From contig CACNCK010000004.1 of assembly GCA_902618945.1 (NCBI GenBank), forward strand, positions 1 through 64,000: a DNA stretch of 64,000 nt. Reading direction: 5' to 3'. The DNA comes from an uncultured SAR86 cluster bacterium (GTDB taxonomy: Bacteria > Pseudomonadota > Gammaproteobacteria > Magnimaribacterales > Magnimaribacteraceae). The notes under the pieces are model-generated. The model had not been told where the DNA came from. It made no database searches and saw only the letters and a list, made by a program, of their open reading frames with translations. Shown piece by piece: positions 18,948-28,536 of this stretch (positions within the stretch are counted from its first letter, which is position 1; each line of letters opens with the position of its first letter). A program made the position numbers and the translations under genes.

Positions 18948-19548
18948 GATATTTTTTTAATTCCTTTCCAATTATATAAATTTCTCTAGAGTTTGGTCTA
19001 GACGCTTTAGGTTTAGAAATTTTTACTTTATTGAATCTTTGCTTGAGGGCCCTCCTAGTATAATCCAAACTTTCACCTTGGAATACCTTTATTAAGACAG
19101 AACCTTTAGTTTTTAAAAAGTTATCAATCACTGATAGGGTGCTGTTCACTAAACCTATCATCAAAGCGTTATCTCTTTCTCTAATACCACTAATATTGGG
19201 GGCCATGTCAGATAAAACAAGGTCAAATGGAATAAATTCAGAAATTTCTTCAAAATCACTTTCTTGAATTTCTTCAATTGACTTATGAAGGAAGAAACAA
19301 TTTTGTAATTTCATTTCTTGTATGTCAATTGCGGCTACTTTCCCGGTCGGACCTACAAGTTCGTAAGCTACTTGCGACCAACTACCAGGGTATGAACCTA
19401 GATCAAAAACTGACTGGCCTTTTTTTAAGCTAAAATCAGTTGTGAGTATTTCTTTTAACTTATATGAGGCTCTTGATCTGTAGCCTTCTTTTTTAGATTT
19501 TTTTGAAAAAAAATCTCCATCTCGATAATTTGATTTAATTGACACCAC
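18931..19548 (-). CDS. rlmE: 23S rRNA 2'-O-ribose U2552 methyltransferase
   Basis: RlmE (FtsJ/RrmJ) methylates U2552 in the A loop of 23S rRNA at a late stage of 50S assembly. The 205-residue Rossmann-fold protein has the N-terminal [11 protein letters not shown] segment with the first catalytic Lys, SAM motif [21 protein letters not shown] with the catalytic Asp, and VLIKVFQGE with the second Lys. The rlmE-ftsH pair is conserved. In relatives yhbY lies upstream; here greA ends four bases before the start. Confidence 0.97.
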   Translation of the reverse strand: MVSIKSNYRDGDFFSKKSKKEGYRSRASYKLKEILTTDFSLKKGQSVFDLGSYPGSWSQVAYELVGPTGKVAAIDIQEMKLQNCFFLHKSIEEIQESDFEEISEFIPFDLVLSDMAPNISGIRERDNALMIGLVNSTLSVIDNFLKTKGSVLIKVFQGESLDYTRRALKQRFNKVKISKPKASRPNSREIYIIGKELKKYHERTS

Positions 19549-19552
19549 AGAA

Positions 19553-20023
19553 TCAAAGATATTCTACTTTCTCAATCTCATATTCAGTAAGTCCGCCTGG
19601 AGTTTCTAATTTGATTAAATCTCCTTCGAACTTTCCAATTAATTTTTTTGCCAAGGGTGAAGCAAATGAAATTTTACCTGCACTAGCATCTGCTTCATCC
19701 TCTCCAACAATTTTATAAGTAAGTGATTTTTCTAAATTGGAGTTATAAACTTTTACTGTAGTTCCGAATATTACTTTATCCGAAGATTCGATGGTTGTGA
19801 CATCAATTACTTGAGCACTAGAGAGTTTTGATTCAATGTCGCGGATTCTGGCTTCAGCTAAACTCTGTTCTTCTTTTGCAGCATGATATTCTGCATTTTC
19901 TTTTAAATCGCCGAATTCTCTAGCCGAGGCTATAGCATCAATTATTCTAGGCCTATCTTCCGATTTTAGTTTTTTGAGCTCTTCTCTTAGAAGAACTTCT
20001 CCTTCTTTTGTAATTGGATTCAT
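19553..20023 (-). CDS. greA: Transcription elongation factor GreA
   Basis: GreA enters the RNA polymerase secondary channel and stimulates cleavage of backtracked RNA. The 156-residue protein has an N-terminal coiled coil with the acidic tip ([19 protein letters not shown]) and a C-terminal FKBP-like domain ending with [11 protein letters not shown]. It overlaps the end of carB by four bases (ATGA). The carAB-greA order is common in gammaproteobacteria. Confidence 0.97.
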   Translation of the reverse strand: MNPITKEGEVLLREELKKLKSEDRPRIIDAIASAREFGDLKENAEYHAAKEEQSLAEARIRDIESKLSSAQVIDVTTIESSDKVIFGTTVKVYNSNLEKSLTYKIVGEDEADASAGKISFASPLAKKLIGKFEGDLIKLETPGGLTEYEIEKVEYL

Positions 20024-23000
20024 TTTGAGATTTTATCATGAAGGTCTTGAAGTCTCTCAACCGACCAAAGGTCTTTATTGCGTATTACTGAGCAAACTGC
20101 CCTTCCGCCTTCTAATGTCGTGGTGCAATAAATTTTTTCTTCTAAGGCAGTTCTTCTGATTGAGGAGGAATCAAGAATAGATTGTTTCCCTTCTGTGGTA
20201 TTCACAATAAGGTCAACTTGTCCATTTTTCATCGCATCTACAACATGAGGTCTTCCCTCGGCTACTTTTTTAACAATCTCAACCTTTATCCCTGCTTCAT
20301 TAATGTGCCTTGCAGTACCTTTGGTAGCAATGATATTAAATCCTAAATCAAGAAACTCCTTTGCAAGTTCTGCTACGAAAGGACGATCTGAATCCCTCAC
20401 ACTTAAAAAGACAGATCCTTCTTTGGGAATAATCTCTCCTGCACCTAACTGTGCTTTAGCATAAGCTTCAGAAAAACTGGAGCCGACTCCCATTACTTCT
20501 CCAGTTGATTTCATTTCAGGTCCTAAAATTGGGTCAACGCCTAAGAATTTATTGAAAGGAAAAACTGCCTCTTTAACAGAAAAATATTCAGGAACTATTT
20601 CCTCATTGAAATTTTGATCCTTGAGGCTTATGCCAGCCATGCATAATGCTCCGGCTTTAGCTAATGATCTTCCTATACATTTTGACACAAAGGGTATTGT
20701 CCTAGACGCTCTTGGATTTACTTCAAGTAAATACAATTCTTCATTGTAATATGCTAATTGAACATTTATCAGTCCTATTGCTCCAATTTCAATGGCTATT
20801 TTTTTAACCATATGAGTGATTTCAGTAACCAATTCTTCAGATAAATTATAAGGAGGTAAAGAACATGCAGAATCACCAGAATGTATCCCTGCCTGCTCAA
20901 TATGTTGGAGAATCCCACCAATAACAACTGATTCACCATCGCATACTGCTTCAATGTCCATTTCTACCGCTTGATTGAGAAATCCATCGAGAAGTACAGG
21001 ACTTTTTGCACTTGCTTGCACTGCCTCAACAAGATAATTTTCAAGGTCTGTTTTTTTATAGACCACTTCCATAGCTCTCCCGCCAAGAACATAAGAAGGT
21101 CTCACTACAAGAGGGAAACCAACCTTTTCGGAAACTTCCATCGCTTCCTCAACACTAGAAGCAATTCCATTTGGAGGTTGTTTCAAGGAATGTATGCTTA
21201 CAAATTCTTGGAATCTACCTCTATCTTCTGCCAGATCAATTGAATCAGGGGATGTGCCCAAAATTGGAACACCATTCTTTTCGAGCTCATCTGCTATCTT
21301 CAAAGGCGTTTGTCCACCATATTGAACAATTACACCCTCGGGATTTTCGATGTCCGTAATGGCAAGAACATCTTCGACGGTGATTGGCTCAAAATATAAT
21401 CTATCTGATGTATCAAAATCAGTTGAAACTGTTTCGGGGTTACAATTGACCATTATTGTTTCGTATCCTTCTTCTCTCAAACCAAGAGCAGCATGAACAC
21501 AACAATAATCAAACTCTATACCTTGGCCTATCCTATTGGGTCCTCCCCCCAAGACCATAATTTTTTTATTTTGAGTAACATTAGCCTCGCATTGTTCTTC
21601 ATATGTTGAGTACATATAGGCGGTAGAGGATTCAAACTCAGCAGCACATGTATCAACTCTTTTAAATACCGGATTGAGATTTAATGATTTTCTCAGATCT
21701 CTAACTTGATCTTCTGAGCTTCCAATCAACTCACCGATTCTTGAATCAGAAAAACCTTTTCTCTTTAAGGCATATAATTGCTCATAGTCTAAATCTTTTA
21801 AGGAAACATCTTCAAGACTTACTTCTGCATCTATTAGGTCTTTGATTTGAATCAAAAACCAGGGATCAATCTTAGAGTACTCAAATACTTCTTCGGATGT
21901 TAAACCATTTCTAAATCCATCTGCTACAAACCAAAGTCTATCAGGGCTAGGTATGCTTATTTTTTGCTTGAGCGTCTCAAATTCATCATCCTCATTAAAA
22001 ATCGGATCAAGACCACTGCGTCCGGTCTCAAGACCTCTGATAGCTTTTTGCAGGGATTCTTGAAATGTCCTACCAATAGCCATTACTTCTCCCACAGATT
22101 TCATTTGAGTTGATAAGACTGGATCTGTTTGGATAAACTTTTCAAAGTTGAATCTGGGAATCTTAGTTACTACATAGTCTATAGAAGGTTCAAAGGACGC
22201 CGGTATAACACCGCCAGTAATATCATTACTCAACTCGTCAAGTGTATAGCCAACAGCTAGTTTTGCAGCAACCTTAGCTATCGGGAAGCCAGTTGCTTTT
22301 GAGGCTAAAGCTGAAGATCTGGAAACTCTTGGATTCATCTCAATAATTAGCATCTCACCATCTTCTGGATTAATGGTGAATTGGACATTTGAACCTCCAG
22401 TTTCGACACCGATTTCCCTGAGAATATCAATGGAAGCATTTCTCATAATTTGATATTCCTTATCAGTAAGAGTTTGAGAGGGAGCAACAGTTATTGAATC
22501 TCCAGTATGAACTCCCATTGGATCAAGATTTTCAATACTACAAACGATTATGCAATTATCATTCTTATCTCTGACAACTTCCATTTCAAATTCTTTCCAA
22601 CCACCAAGAAATTTATCAATAAATATTTCAGAAGTTGGTGAAAGTTCTAACCCTCTTTTACAAATTTCGTCAAATTCCTCGATGTTGTATGCAATTCCTC
22701 CACCAGAACCACCCATAGTGAAGTTTGGTCTTAACACACAAGGAAAACCAATTCTTTCCAAAAGAATGTGTGCCTCTTCTTTATTGTGCGCTAAACCAGA
22801 TTCGGGAACCTTTAATCCTATCTTCTCCATACAAGCTGCAAATAACTCTCTATCCTCAGCCTTATCAATTGCCTCTTTAGTTGCTCCTATCATCTCAACA
22901 TTATGTTTTTTTAATATACCCCTACTATCTAAATCTAGAGCAGCATTCAACGCAGTTTGACCCCCCATTGTTGGCAATAATGCATCTGGTTTTTCTTTTT

Positions 23001-23235
23001 CAATTATTTTTTCAATAGTCTCCCAATGAATTGGTTCGATATATGTGGCATCAGACATACTTGGGTCTGTCATAATTGTTGCAGGATTTGAGTTGATTAA
23101 AATAACTCTATAACCATCTTCTTTTAATGCCTTACATGCTTGAGCTCCAGAATAGTCAAATTCACATGCCTGACCAATTACGATAGGACCGGCTCCTATT
23201 ATTAAAATTGAATTTATGTCCGTTCTTCTAGGCAT
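20020..23235 (-). CDS. carB: Carbamoyl-phosphate synthase large subunit
   Basis: CarB makes carbamoyl phosphate from bicarbonate, ammonia delivered by CarA and two ATP, supplying pyrimidine and arginine synthesis. At 1071 residues it is full length. The two homologous ATP-grasp halves begin with [21 protein letters not shown] and [20 protein letters not shown], and the C-terminal MGS-like allosteric domain follows. It starts eight bases inside carA and overlaps greA by four. Confidence 0.98.
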   Translation of the reverse strand: MPRRTDINSILIIGAGPIVIGQACEFDYSGAQACKALKEDGYRVILINSNPATIMTDPSMSDATYIEPIHWETIEKIIEKEKPDALLPTMGGQTALNAALDLDSRGILKKHNVEMIGATKEAIDKAEDRELFAACMEKIGLKVPESGLAHNKEEAHILLERIGFPCVLRPNFTMGGSGGGIAYNIEEFDEICKRGLELSPTSEIFIDKFLGGWKEFEMEVVRDKNDNCIIVCSIENLDPMGVHTGDSITVAPSQTLTDKEYQIMRNASIDILREIGVETGGSNVQFTINPEDGEMLIIEMNPRVSRSSALASKATGFPIAKVAAKLAVGYTLDELSNDITGGVIPASFEPSIDYVVTKIPRFNFEKFIQTDPVLSTQMKSVGEVMAIGRTFQESLQKAIRGLETGRSGLDPIFNEDDEFETLKQKISIPSPDRLWFVADGFRNGLTSEEVFEYSKIDPWFLIQIKDLIDAEVSLEDVSLKDLDYEQLYALKRKGFSDSRIGELIGSSEDQVRDLRKSLNLNPVFKRVDTCAAEFESSTAYMYSTYEEQCEANVTQNKKIMVLGGGPNRIGQGIEFDYCCVHAALGLREEGYETIMVNCNPETVSTDFDTSDRLYFEPITVEDVLAITDIENPEGVIVQYGGQTPLKIADELEKNGVPILGTSPDSIDLAEDRGRFQEFVSIHSLKQPPNGIASSVEEAMEVSEKVGFPLVVRPSYVLGGRAMEVVYKKTDLENYLVEAVQASAKSPVLLDGFLNQAVEMDIEAVCDGESVVIGGILQHIEQAGIHSGDSACSLPPYNLSEELVTEITHMVKKIAIEIGAIGLINVQLAYYNEELYLLEVNPRASRTIPFVSKCIGRSLAKAGALCMAGISLKDQNFNEEIVPEYFSVKEAVFPFNKFLGVDPILGPEMKSTGEVMGVGSSFSEAYAKAQLGAGEIIPKEGSVFLSVRDSDRPFVAELAKEFLDLGFNIIATKGTARHINEAGIKVEIVKKVAEGRPHVVDAMKNGQVDLIVNTTEGKQSILDSSSIRRTALEEKIYCTTTLEGGRAVCSVIRNKDLWSVERLQDLHDKISK

Positions 23236-24343
23236 TTTTGGTCATATTTTTATCAAATGTTGTGAATAGATATGCCAGATCATGAGGTCCAGGGCTAGCT
23301 TCAGGATGGCCTTGAAAACTGAAAAAAGGTTTAGATGAATGCTGGATTCCTTGGATAGTTCCATCGAATAACGATTTATGAGTTATCTCAACATTTGCAG
23401 GTAAGGAATTTTCTTCGACTGTGAAGCCATGATTCTGAGAGCTTACTGAAACTTTTCTAGTTTTAAGATCTTGGACAGGATGATTTGCGCCATGATGACC
23501 AAATTTCATTTTTGATGTCTTGCCACCCAATGCTATTGCCAGTAGTTGATGACCTAGACAAATACCGAATATGGGCATACTGATTTGTATTAATTCTTTA
23601 ATTGTCTCAATGGCATAGATACATGGTTCAGGATCGCCAGGTCCGTTAGATAAAAACACCCCGTTTGGTTTGAAATCTAAAATTTCTTCGCAAGAAGTTT
23701 TTGCGGGAAAAATTTTTAGTTCATACCCTTGATCGACTAATATTCTTAATATATTTTTTTTTATTCCGAAATCTAAAACTGCAACTCTAAAATTAGATTC
23801 ACCATTACTTCCTCTCCATGTTCCTTCTTTCCAATCATAACTAGATTCGGTCGTAACTTCTTTTGCAAGATCTAAACCGGCCAAACCTTCAAAATCTTTC
23901 GCTAAAGCTGCTGCTTTCTTTAAGTCAACTGAGTTACCAGTAAATATTGACGCTGACTGAGCACCTTTTTCTCTTATTATTCTTGTCAATTTTCTTGTAT
24001 CTATATCAGATATTCCCTGAATATTATTTCTAATGAGGTAATGGGATAAAGTTTCAGTATTACGCCAACTACTCTCCACCAGAGAAAGCGACCTTATAAC
24101 CAATCCAGAACACCAAATTTTATCTGATTCAGTATCCTCACTATTTGTTCCTGTATTTCCAATATGTGGGTAAGTTAAAGTTACTATTTGCTTAGCATAT
24201 GAAGGATCTGTAAGAATTTCTTGATAACCTGTCATAGAAGTATTGAAAACAATTTCACCATTTACCTGTCCTGAAGCGCCAATACTTATTCCTTCGAAGA
24301 TTGTTCCATCTTCTAATGCAAGTATTGCTTTATCTTTACTCAT
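23228..24343 (-). CDS. carA: Carbamoyl-phosphate synthase small subunit
   Basis: CarA is the glutamine amidotransferase subunit that delivers ammonia to CarB. The 371-residue protein has an N-terminal domain with [17 protein letters not shown] and a class I GATase domain with the nucleophilic Cys in [11 protein letters not shown] and the catalytic His/Glu in [12 protein letters not shown]. The start overlaps the pyrF stop by four bases (ATGA), so carAB is translated from the same mRNA as pyrF. In Pseudomonas the upstream neighbour would be dapB. Confidence 0.98.
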   Translation of the reverse strand: MSKDKAILALEDGTIFEGISIGASGQVNGEIVFNTSMTGYQEILTDPSYAKQIVTLTYPHIGNTGTNSEDTESDKIWCSGLVIRSLSLVESSWRNTETLSHYLIRNNIQGISDIDTRKLTRIIREKGAQSASIFTGNSVDLKKAAALAKDFEGLAGLDLAKEVTTESSYDWKEGTWRGSNGESNFRVAVLDFGIKKNILRILVDQGYELKIFPAKTSCEEILDFKPNGVFLSNGPGDPEPCIYAIETIKELIQISMPIFGICLGHQLLAIALGGKTSKMKFGHHGANHPVQDLKTRKVSVSSQNHGFTVEENSLPANVEITHKSLFDGTIQGIQHSSKPFFSFQGHPEASPGPHDLAYLFTTFDKNMTKNA

Positions 24344-25023
24344 GCAATTTTTAAATTGATTTCATCAAGAGCGGCTCTGGGATTTTGTGAACCAGTAATG
24401 GGTCTTCCTATAACAAGAAAATCAGAACCATTCTTAATTGCTTCTTCGGGTGTTGATACTCTAATTTGATCATCTGAATCAGATCGGAATGGTCTTATTC
24501 CAGGAGTCACTGTTAAAAAATCTTGACCAAATTTGTCTTTGATATCTTTTGTATCTGAAGATGCACACACAACTCCATCTAACTCACATTCTTTAGCCAA
24601 GGTGGCCAGTCTTAAAACCTGCTCTGAAACTCCCTGCAAGCCAACTTCTTTAAGAGCATCTTCTGATAGACTTGTTAAGACTGTGACAGCGATTAATAAG
24701 GGGGGTTGATCATAGCCTTCTAAGGCCCTACTTGAGGCTTCCAACATTTTAATGCCACCAGAGGCATGAACATTTACCATCCATACTCCAAGATCTGCAG
24801 CAGATCTTACTGCTTCGTAGACAGTATTTGGAATATCGTGAAACTTTAAGTCTAAAAATATTTCAAATCCCAGCCTTTTCAGATCATTAATCACTTGAGG
24901 ACCTGCAGAAGTGAATAATTGGTTTCCCACCTTTAGTCTGCAGATTTTTGGATCAAGAGTTTTGGCAATATTTAAAGCATTAATATGATCAAGGTCTAAC
25001 GGAATAATGATTCTATTTTTCAT
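24340..25023 (-). CDS. pyrF: Orotidine-5'-phosphate decarboxylase
   Basis: PyrF decarboxylates OMP to UMP, the last step of de novo UMP synthesis. The 227-residue TIM barrel carries the catalytic [10 protein letters not shown] motif, [10 protein letters not shown] at the start and VTPGIRP near the phosphate site. It heads the 18.7-kb minus-strand block and is joined to carAB by an ATGA overlap, so the first and last enzymes of the pathway share one mRNA. A promoter, a 30-codon leader ORF and an intrinsic terminator precede it. Confidence 0.97.
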   Translation of the reverse strand: MKNRIIIPLDLDHINALNIAKTLDPKICRLKVGNQLFTSAGPQVINDLKRLGFEIFLDLKFHDIPNTVYEAVRSAADLGVWMVNVHASGGIKMLEASSRALEGYDQPPLLIAVTVLTSLSEDALKEVGLQGVSEQVLRLATLAKECELDGVVCASSDTKDIKDKFGQDFLTVTPGIRPFRSDSDDQIRVSTPEEAIKNGSDFLVIGRPITGSQNPRAALDEINLKIA

Positions 25024-25026
25024 ACT

Positions 25027-25119
25027 TTAATCAAGAGAATTGATAAAATTTGACGAAAAAAAAGCGAACCAGAAAGGTATCTGAAGTTCGCATTTTTGAT
25101 TTTTAAGGCCTAATGGCAT
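25027..25119 (-). CDS. Putative pyrF leader peptide (PyrL-like), 30 codons
   Basis: An uninterrupted ORF starts about six bases after the predicted pyrF transcription start, runs through the terminator hairpin and its T tract, and stops (TAA) three bases before the pyrF ATG, in the same frame. Its sequence starts MPLGLKNQKCELQIP and continues FWFAFFSSNFINSLD. No Shine-Dalgarno sequence is visible. E. coli PyrL is likewise a leader whose ORF crosses the pyrBI terminator, coupling ribosome and polymerase when UTP is low. The role here is inferred; a 30-codon ORF can occur by chance. Confidence 0.5.
   Translation of the reverse strand: MPLGLKNQKCELQIPFWFAFFSSNFINSLD
25056..25091 (-). terminator. 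Attenuator-like intrinsic terminator in the pyrF leader
   Basis: On the minus strand GCGAAC pairs with GTTCGC, continued after a 2-base bulge by CAGA/TCTG around loop TACCTT, and followed directly by eight Ts. It lies between the pyrF promoter and the start codon, 33 bases before the ATG, and inside the leader ORF. The plus strand also has T-rich sequence after the hairpin (to 25104), so it could act in both directions. No plus-strand gene ends nearby, so attenuation of pyrF is the best explanation. Confidence 0.8.
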
Positions 25120-25124
25120 TAAAA
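25101..25124. repeat. Inverted repeat at the pyrF transcript 5' end
   Basis: TTTTAA and GCC pair with GGC and TTAAAA around a TAAT loop, with one mismatch. It begins at or just after the predicted transcription start and contains the leader ATG. It could be an RNA pause hairpin ahead of the terminator or a DNA operator; the sequence does not decide. Confidence 0.45.
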
Positions 25125-25131
25125 CCACACT

Positions 25132-25161
25132 ATAATAAATGTATGTTTCCCTGTCTATCAA
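25132..25161 (-). promoter_or_regulatory. Predicted sigma-70 promoter of pyrF-carAB
   Basis: TTGATA at 25161-25156 (5 of 6 to TTGACA) and TATTAT at 25137-25132 (5 of 6 to TATAAT) are 18 bases apart on the minus strand. Transcription would start near 25125, giving an initial sequence close to GGTTTTAATG. The -10 region is nearly palindromic, so TATAAT also reads on the plus strand (25131-25136) toward map. Confidence 0.6.
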
Positions 25162-25183
25162 AACCTAAGAAAATTAAAGAAAA

Positions 25184-25942
25184 GTGATAAAAAATTTAGA
25201 AGAACTCAATGGAATGAGAAAGGCAGGCAGTCTTGCTGCTGAAGTATTGGAGATGATTGGAGAATTTATCAAACCAGGAATCTCAACTGGAGAATTAGAT
25301 AAAATTTGTCACGACTATATTGTTGATGTTCAAAAGGCTATTCCTGCAAATATAGGATATAGGGGTTTTGAGAAAACATTATGTACTAGTATCAATCAAG
25401 TTATATGTCATGGTATACCAGATGATAGTCGAATTCTTAAAAGTGGAGACATTATGAATATTGATGTCACAGTAATCAAAGATGGATGGCACGGTGATAC
25501 TTCAAAAATGTATCTTATTGGAAAAGTCCAAGCCCACAACGAAAGACTTGTAAAAATTACACAAGAGTGTCTCTATAAAGGTATTGAAGTTGTAAAACCC
25601 GGAGCAAGCCTGGGAGATATTGGTCATGCAATACAAACTCATGCGGAAAAAAATTACTACTCTGTAGTTGAAGAATACTGTGGTCATGGAATTGGTAAAA
25701 TCTATCATGACGAACCTCAGATACTTCATTATGGGGAAGCCAATACAGGACAAGAAATTATAGAGGGCATGTGTTTTACAATTGAACCTATGATCAATTT
25801 AGGCTCCAAATATACCAAACTATTAGAAGATGGATGGACAGTCGAAACTCATGATGGCAAGAATTCAGCACAATGGGAGCACACTATTTATGTAAACAAA
25901 GATGGCGCAGAAATTCTTACACAAAGAGCAGAAGAAAGATAA
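25184..25942 (+). CDS. map: Type I methionine aminopeptidase
   Basis: Map removes the N-terminal Met from new proteins. The 252-residue pita-bread enzyme has all five metal ligands in their usual contexts: two Asp in MNIDVTVIKDGWHGDTSK, His in CGHGIGK, Glu in FTIEPMI and Glu in AQWEHTIY. The start is GTG 25184, which aligns with the E. coli N-terminus; an upstream TATAAT at 25131-25136 may be its -10. The map-glnD-dap order is standard in gammaproteobacteria. Confidence 0.97.
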   Translation: MIKNLEELNGMRKAGSLAAEVLEMIGEFIKPGISTGELDKICHDYIVDVQKAIPANIGYRGFEKTLCTSINQVICHGIPDDSRILKSGDIMNIDVTVIKDGWHGDTSKMYLIGKVQAHNERLVKITQECLYKGIEVVKPGASLGDIGHAIQTHAEKNYYSVVEEYCGHGIGKIYHDEPQILHYGEANTGQEIIEGMCFTIEPMINLGSKYTKLLEDGWTVETHDGKNSAQWEHTIYVNKDGAEILTQRAEER

Positions 25943-25951
25943 AACGCTTAG

Positions 25952-28528
25952 ATGTTTGAGAATATAGTTGAGCAAAAGAATATTGATAACGAAGAATTGT
26001 CAAAACAATTTGAAAAATGGCTTTTTGGCGACAGAGGAAGACAGGTAAGAGGTATTAAATATTTTTTAAATAAAAGATCTGATAATACTGATGCTTTAAT
26101 TCAATCCATAGCTAATCAAACTAAGCTTAATGAGATTAAAAACTTTGGTATCTTCTCTGTTGGCGGCTATGGGAGAAGAGAACTTCATCCCTACTCTGAC
26201 ATAGATTTACTCCTGTTATCAAAAAGTAATTTATCGAAGTCTGACAAGAAAAAAGTTGGAGCGTTCATTAGCTCATTATGGGATTTAGGTTTAGAAATTG
26301 GACATAGTGTAAGGACTACAGATGAAGCAAGGAATCAGGCAAGAGAAGATATCTTCACAATGACAAACATGCTCGAGTTTAGGAGACTAACTGGCGATGA
26401 TCAATTACATAAAGAATATCTAAGAATAATTGATACTAAAAACTTGTGGAGAAATAAGTCTTTTATTCAAGCAAAACTTCAGGAACAAATAGAGCGTCAT
26501 GAGATTTTCAACAATACTTCGTATAATCTTGAACCAGATATTAAATCCTCGCCAGGTGGACTTAGGGATATTCACACAATTGATTGGTTAATAAAAAATA
26601 ATCTCAGGAATACATCTGACGGTGAAAAGTTTATTGGTGTTCTGACTTTCGATGAAAGGCAAGAGCTAAATAAATCTAAGTATTGGCTTTGGGTAATCAG
26701 ATATCTGCTCCACATCGAAGCTGGTAGAGAGGAAGACAGGTTACTATTTGAGCATCAAATACCAATTGCTCAGAAATTATTCCCCACTATTAAGAGCCCA
26801 AATCAAGCGGCTGAAAAATTGATGCATAGATATTATCGATCCTCATTAAATATTTCTGAAATTAATTCTACATTTATTAAGAGTTTGAAAGAAAATTATG
26901 GGTTAACTAGATATTCAAGAAAAAGGAAAATAGATAAAAATTTCTTTGTTAAAGATAATCTCATTCATCTGTATGATCTAAATGGTTTTAAAAAGGATCC
27001 CAGTCTACTCTTAGATCTCTTTATCAAATTGAGTGAAAATACTTATATTCAAGATATTGGCTCTGAAACATTAAGAGCTCTTAAAAGAGACAGGGATCTG
27101 ATTGATTCAAAATTTAGATCAAAAAAACAAAATATTAAACTTTTCTTAAAACTTCTTAAATCCAAAAGACTTTTAGTTACGCAATTGGAAAATATGAAAA
27201 ATTTAGGGATCTTGGGAAGATACCTTCCAGAATTTGGAAGGATTACGGGACAGATGCAGTACGACTTATTTCACATATACACGGTAGATGCTCACACCCT
27301 GCAAGTTCTGAGAAATATGCGATGGATGTCACTTGGAAAATCAAAGGAAAAATTCCCATTAGCATCTCAATTAATTGATAAGCTTCCTAAACTAGAAGTG
27401 CTTTACATATCTGGTTTATATCATGATATTGGTAAAGGAAGAGGTTCAGATCATTCAGAATTAGGAAAAAACATCGTAAGGAATTTCTGTAAAAAACATT
27501 TTTTTTCTGAAGAAGACACAAAAAAAATTGAATGGTTAGTCGAAAATCATCTTTTAATGTCTGTTACTTCACAAAAAAAGGATCTTACAGATAATGAGGT
27601 TATTAAGGATTTTGCGAAAAAGATTAAAGATCTAGATACTCTAAATTATATGTATTGCCTTACTGCAGCTGATATAAGTGCAACAAATCCCAAATTATGG
27701 AATTCTTGGAATGCCTCTCTTTTAAAACAGCTTTATGACCGAACTAAACTTTATTTTGAAGACGAGATCCTGCTTAATACATCCATAACAGAGGAAAAGG
27801 CTAAAGCTATGGAGCTTTTGGGAGATTTTAGGAAACAGGATGTAAAAAAACTATGGAATAATTTTTATGAAGATTACTTTGAAGCTTCAGATCATCAAGA
27901 CCTTCAGATTCATGCTCGAAACATCCTCCTTTCTAAAGGAATGTCAAATATAAAACTTTTTCAAAAAGATGATGATTCTTTGACTACGATTTTCATAAAT
28001 ACTCAAGATAGAGTTAACCTTTTTGCGACAATTATAGGAGTCTTGGATTCTGAAAATATTAATTTTGTTGATGCTAAACTCTTTGGCATGAAAAATGGGT
28101 ATTGTACTGATCTAATAACTATCAGTGATAACGGAAAAAGGGTCGAATTGGATTCTGAAAAAGCTAAAGTTCTAATCGATAAATTAGAAGAGGCAATAAC
28201 TCCAAGAATCCTGAAACCTAAAATTGTACAAAGAAGGCAACCGAGAAACCTAAAGCATTTTAAAACTGATACTGAAATCAGTTTTAAGCACGATATGAAA
28301 AATAGATGGACAGATTTAGAAATTAGTACTGCGGACAGACCCGGTTTACTGGCATCAATATGCCAAGTCTTTTTAAAGCATGGAGCATTGATTAAAAAAG
28401 CAAGAATAGCAACCTATGGTGAAAAAGCTGAAGATAGATTTAGCATAACTTCCAAGCAAGATACGCCTTTTGTAAAGAGAAATGACTTAAATAATCTTAT
28501 AGAAGATATCAAGGTTTCATTAAATTGA
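25952..28528 (+). CDS. glnD: Bifunctional uridylyltransferase/uridylyl-removing enzyme GlnD
   Basis: GlnD senses glutamine and adds or removes UMP on PII proteins, controlling glutamine synthetase and nitrogen regulation. The 858-residue protein contains a nucleotidyltransferase domain with GGYGRRELHPYSDIDLL (71-87), a GlnD helical region, an HD phosphohydrolase domain with YHDIGKGRGSDHSE near 489-502, and two C-terminal ACT domains (about 680-760 and 785-858) for glutamine binding. No PII gene lies in the window. It follows map after nine bases. Confidence 0.97.
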   Translation: MFENIVEQKNIDNEELSKQFEKWLFGDRGRQVRGIKYFLNKRSDNTDALIQSIANQTKLNEIKNFGIFSVGGYGRRELHPYSDIDLLLLSKSNLSKSDKKKVGAFISSLWDLGLEIGHSVRTTDEARNQAREDIFTMTNMLEFRRLTGDDQLHKEYLRIIDTKNLWRNKSFIQAKLQEQIERHEIFNNTSYNLEPDIKSSPGGLRDIHTIDWLIKNNLRNTSDGEKFIGVLTFDERQELNKSKYWLWVIRYLLHIEAGREEDRLLFEHQIPIAQKLFPTIKSPNQAAEKLMHRYYRSSLNISEINSTFIKSLKENYGLTRYSRKRKIDKNFFVKDNLIHLYDLNGFKKDPSLLLDLFIKLSENTYIQDIGSETLRALKRDRDLIDSKFRSKKQNIKLFLKLLKSKRLLVTQLENMKNLGILGRYLPEFGRITGQMQYDLFHIYTVDAHTLQVLRNMRWMSLGKSKEKFPLASQLIDKLPKLEVLYISGLYHDIGKGRGSDHSELGKNIVRNFCKKHFFSEEDTKKIEWLVENHLLMSVTSQKKDLTDNEVIKDFAKKIKDLDTLNYMYCLTAADISATNPKLWNSWNASLLKQLYDRTKLYFEDEILLNTSITEEKAKAMELLGDFRKQDVKKLWNNFYEDYFEASDHQDLQIHARNILLSKGMSNIKLFQKDDDSLTTIFINTQDRVNLFATIIGVLDSENINFVDAKLFGMKNGYCTDLITISDNGKRVELDSEKAKVLIDKLEEAITPRILKPKIVQRRQPRNLKHFKTDTEISFKHDMKNRWTDLEISTADRPGLLASICQVFLKHGALIKKARIATYGEKAEDRFSITSKQDTPFVKRNDLNNLIEDIKVSLN

Positions 28529-28536
28529 GAGGATAA

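Noticed and set aside
22550-22960. A 136-codon open frame antisense to carB
   Set aside because: carB is full length and conserved here; the frame is Ser/Leu-rich and resembles no known protein.
25064-25104. The pyrF leader hairpin as a plus-strand terminator
   Set aside because: T-rich sequence does follow on the plus strand, but no plus-strand gene ends upstream; the T8 run and position favour a minus-strand attenuator.
25131-25136. Plus-strand TATAAT as the map promoter
   Set aside because: No acceptable -35 lies at 16-18 bases. It may simply be the complement of the pyrF -10, which has a good -35, so it is not listed as a separate promoter.
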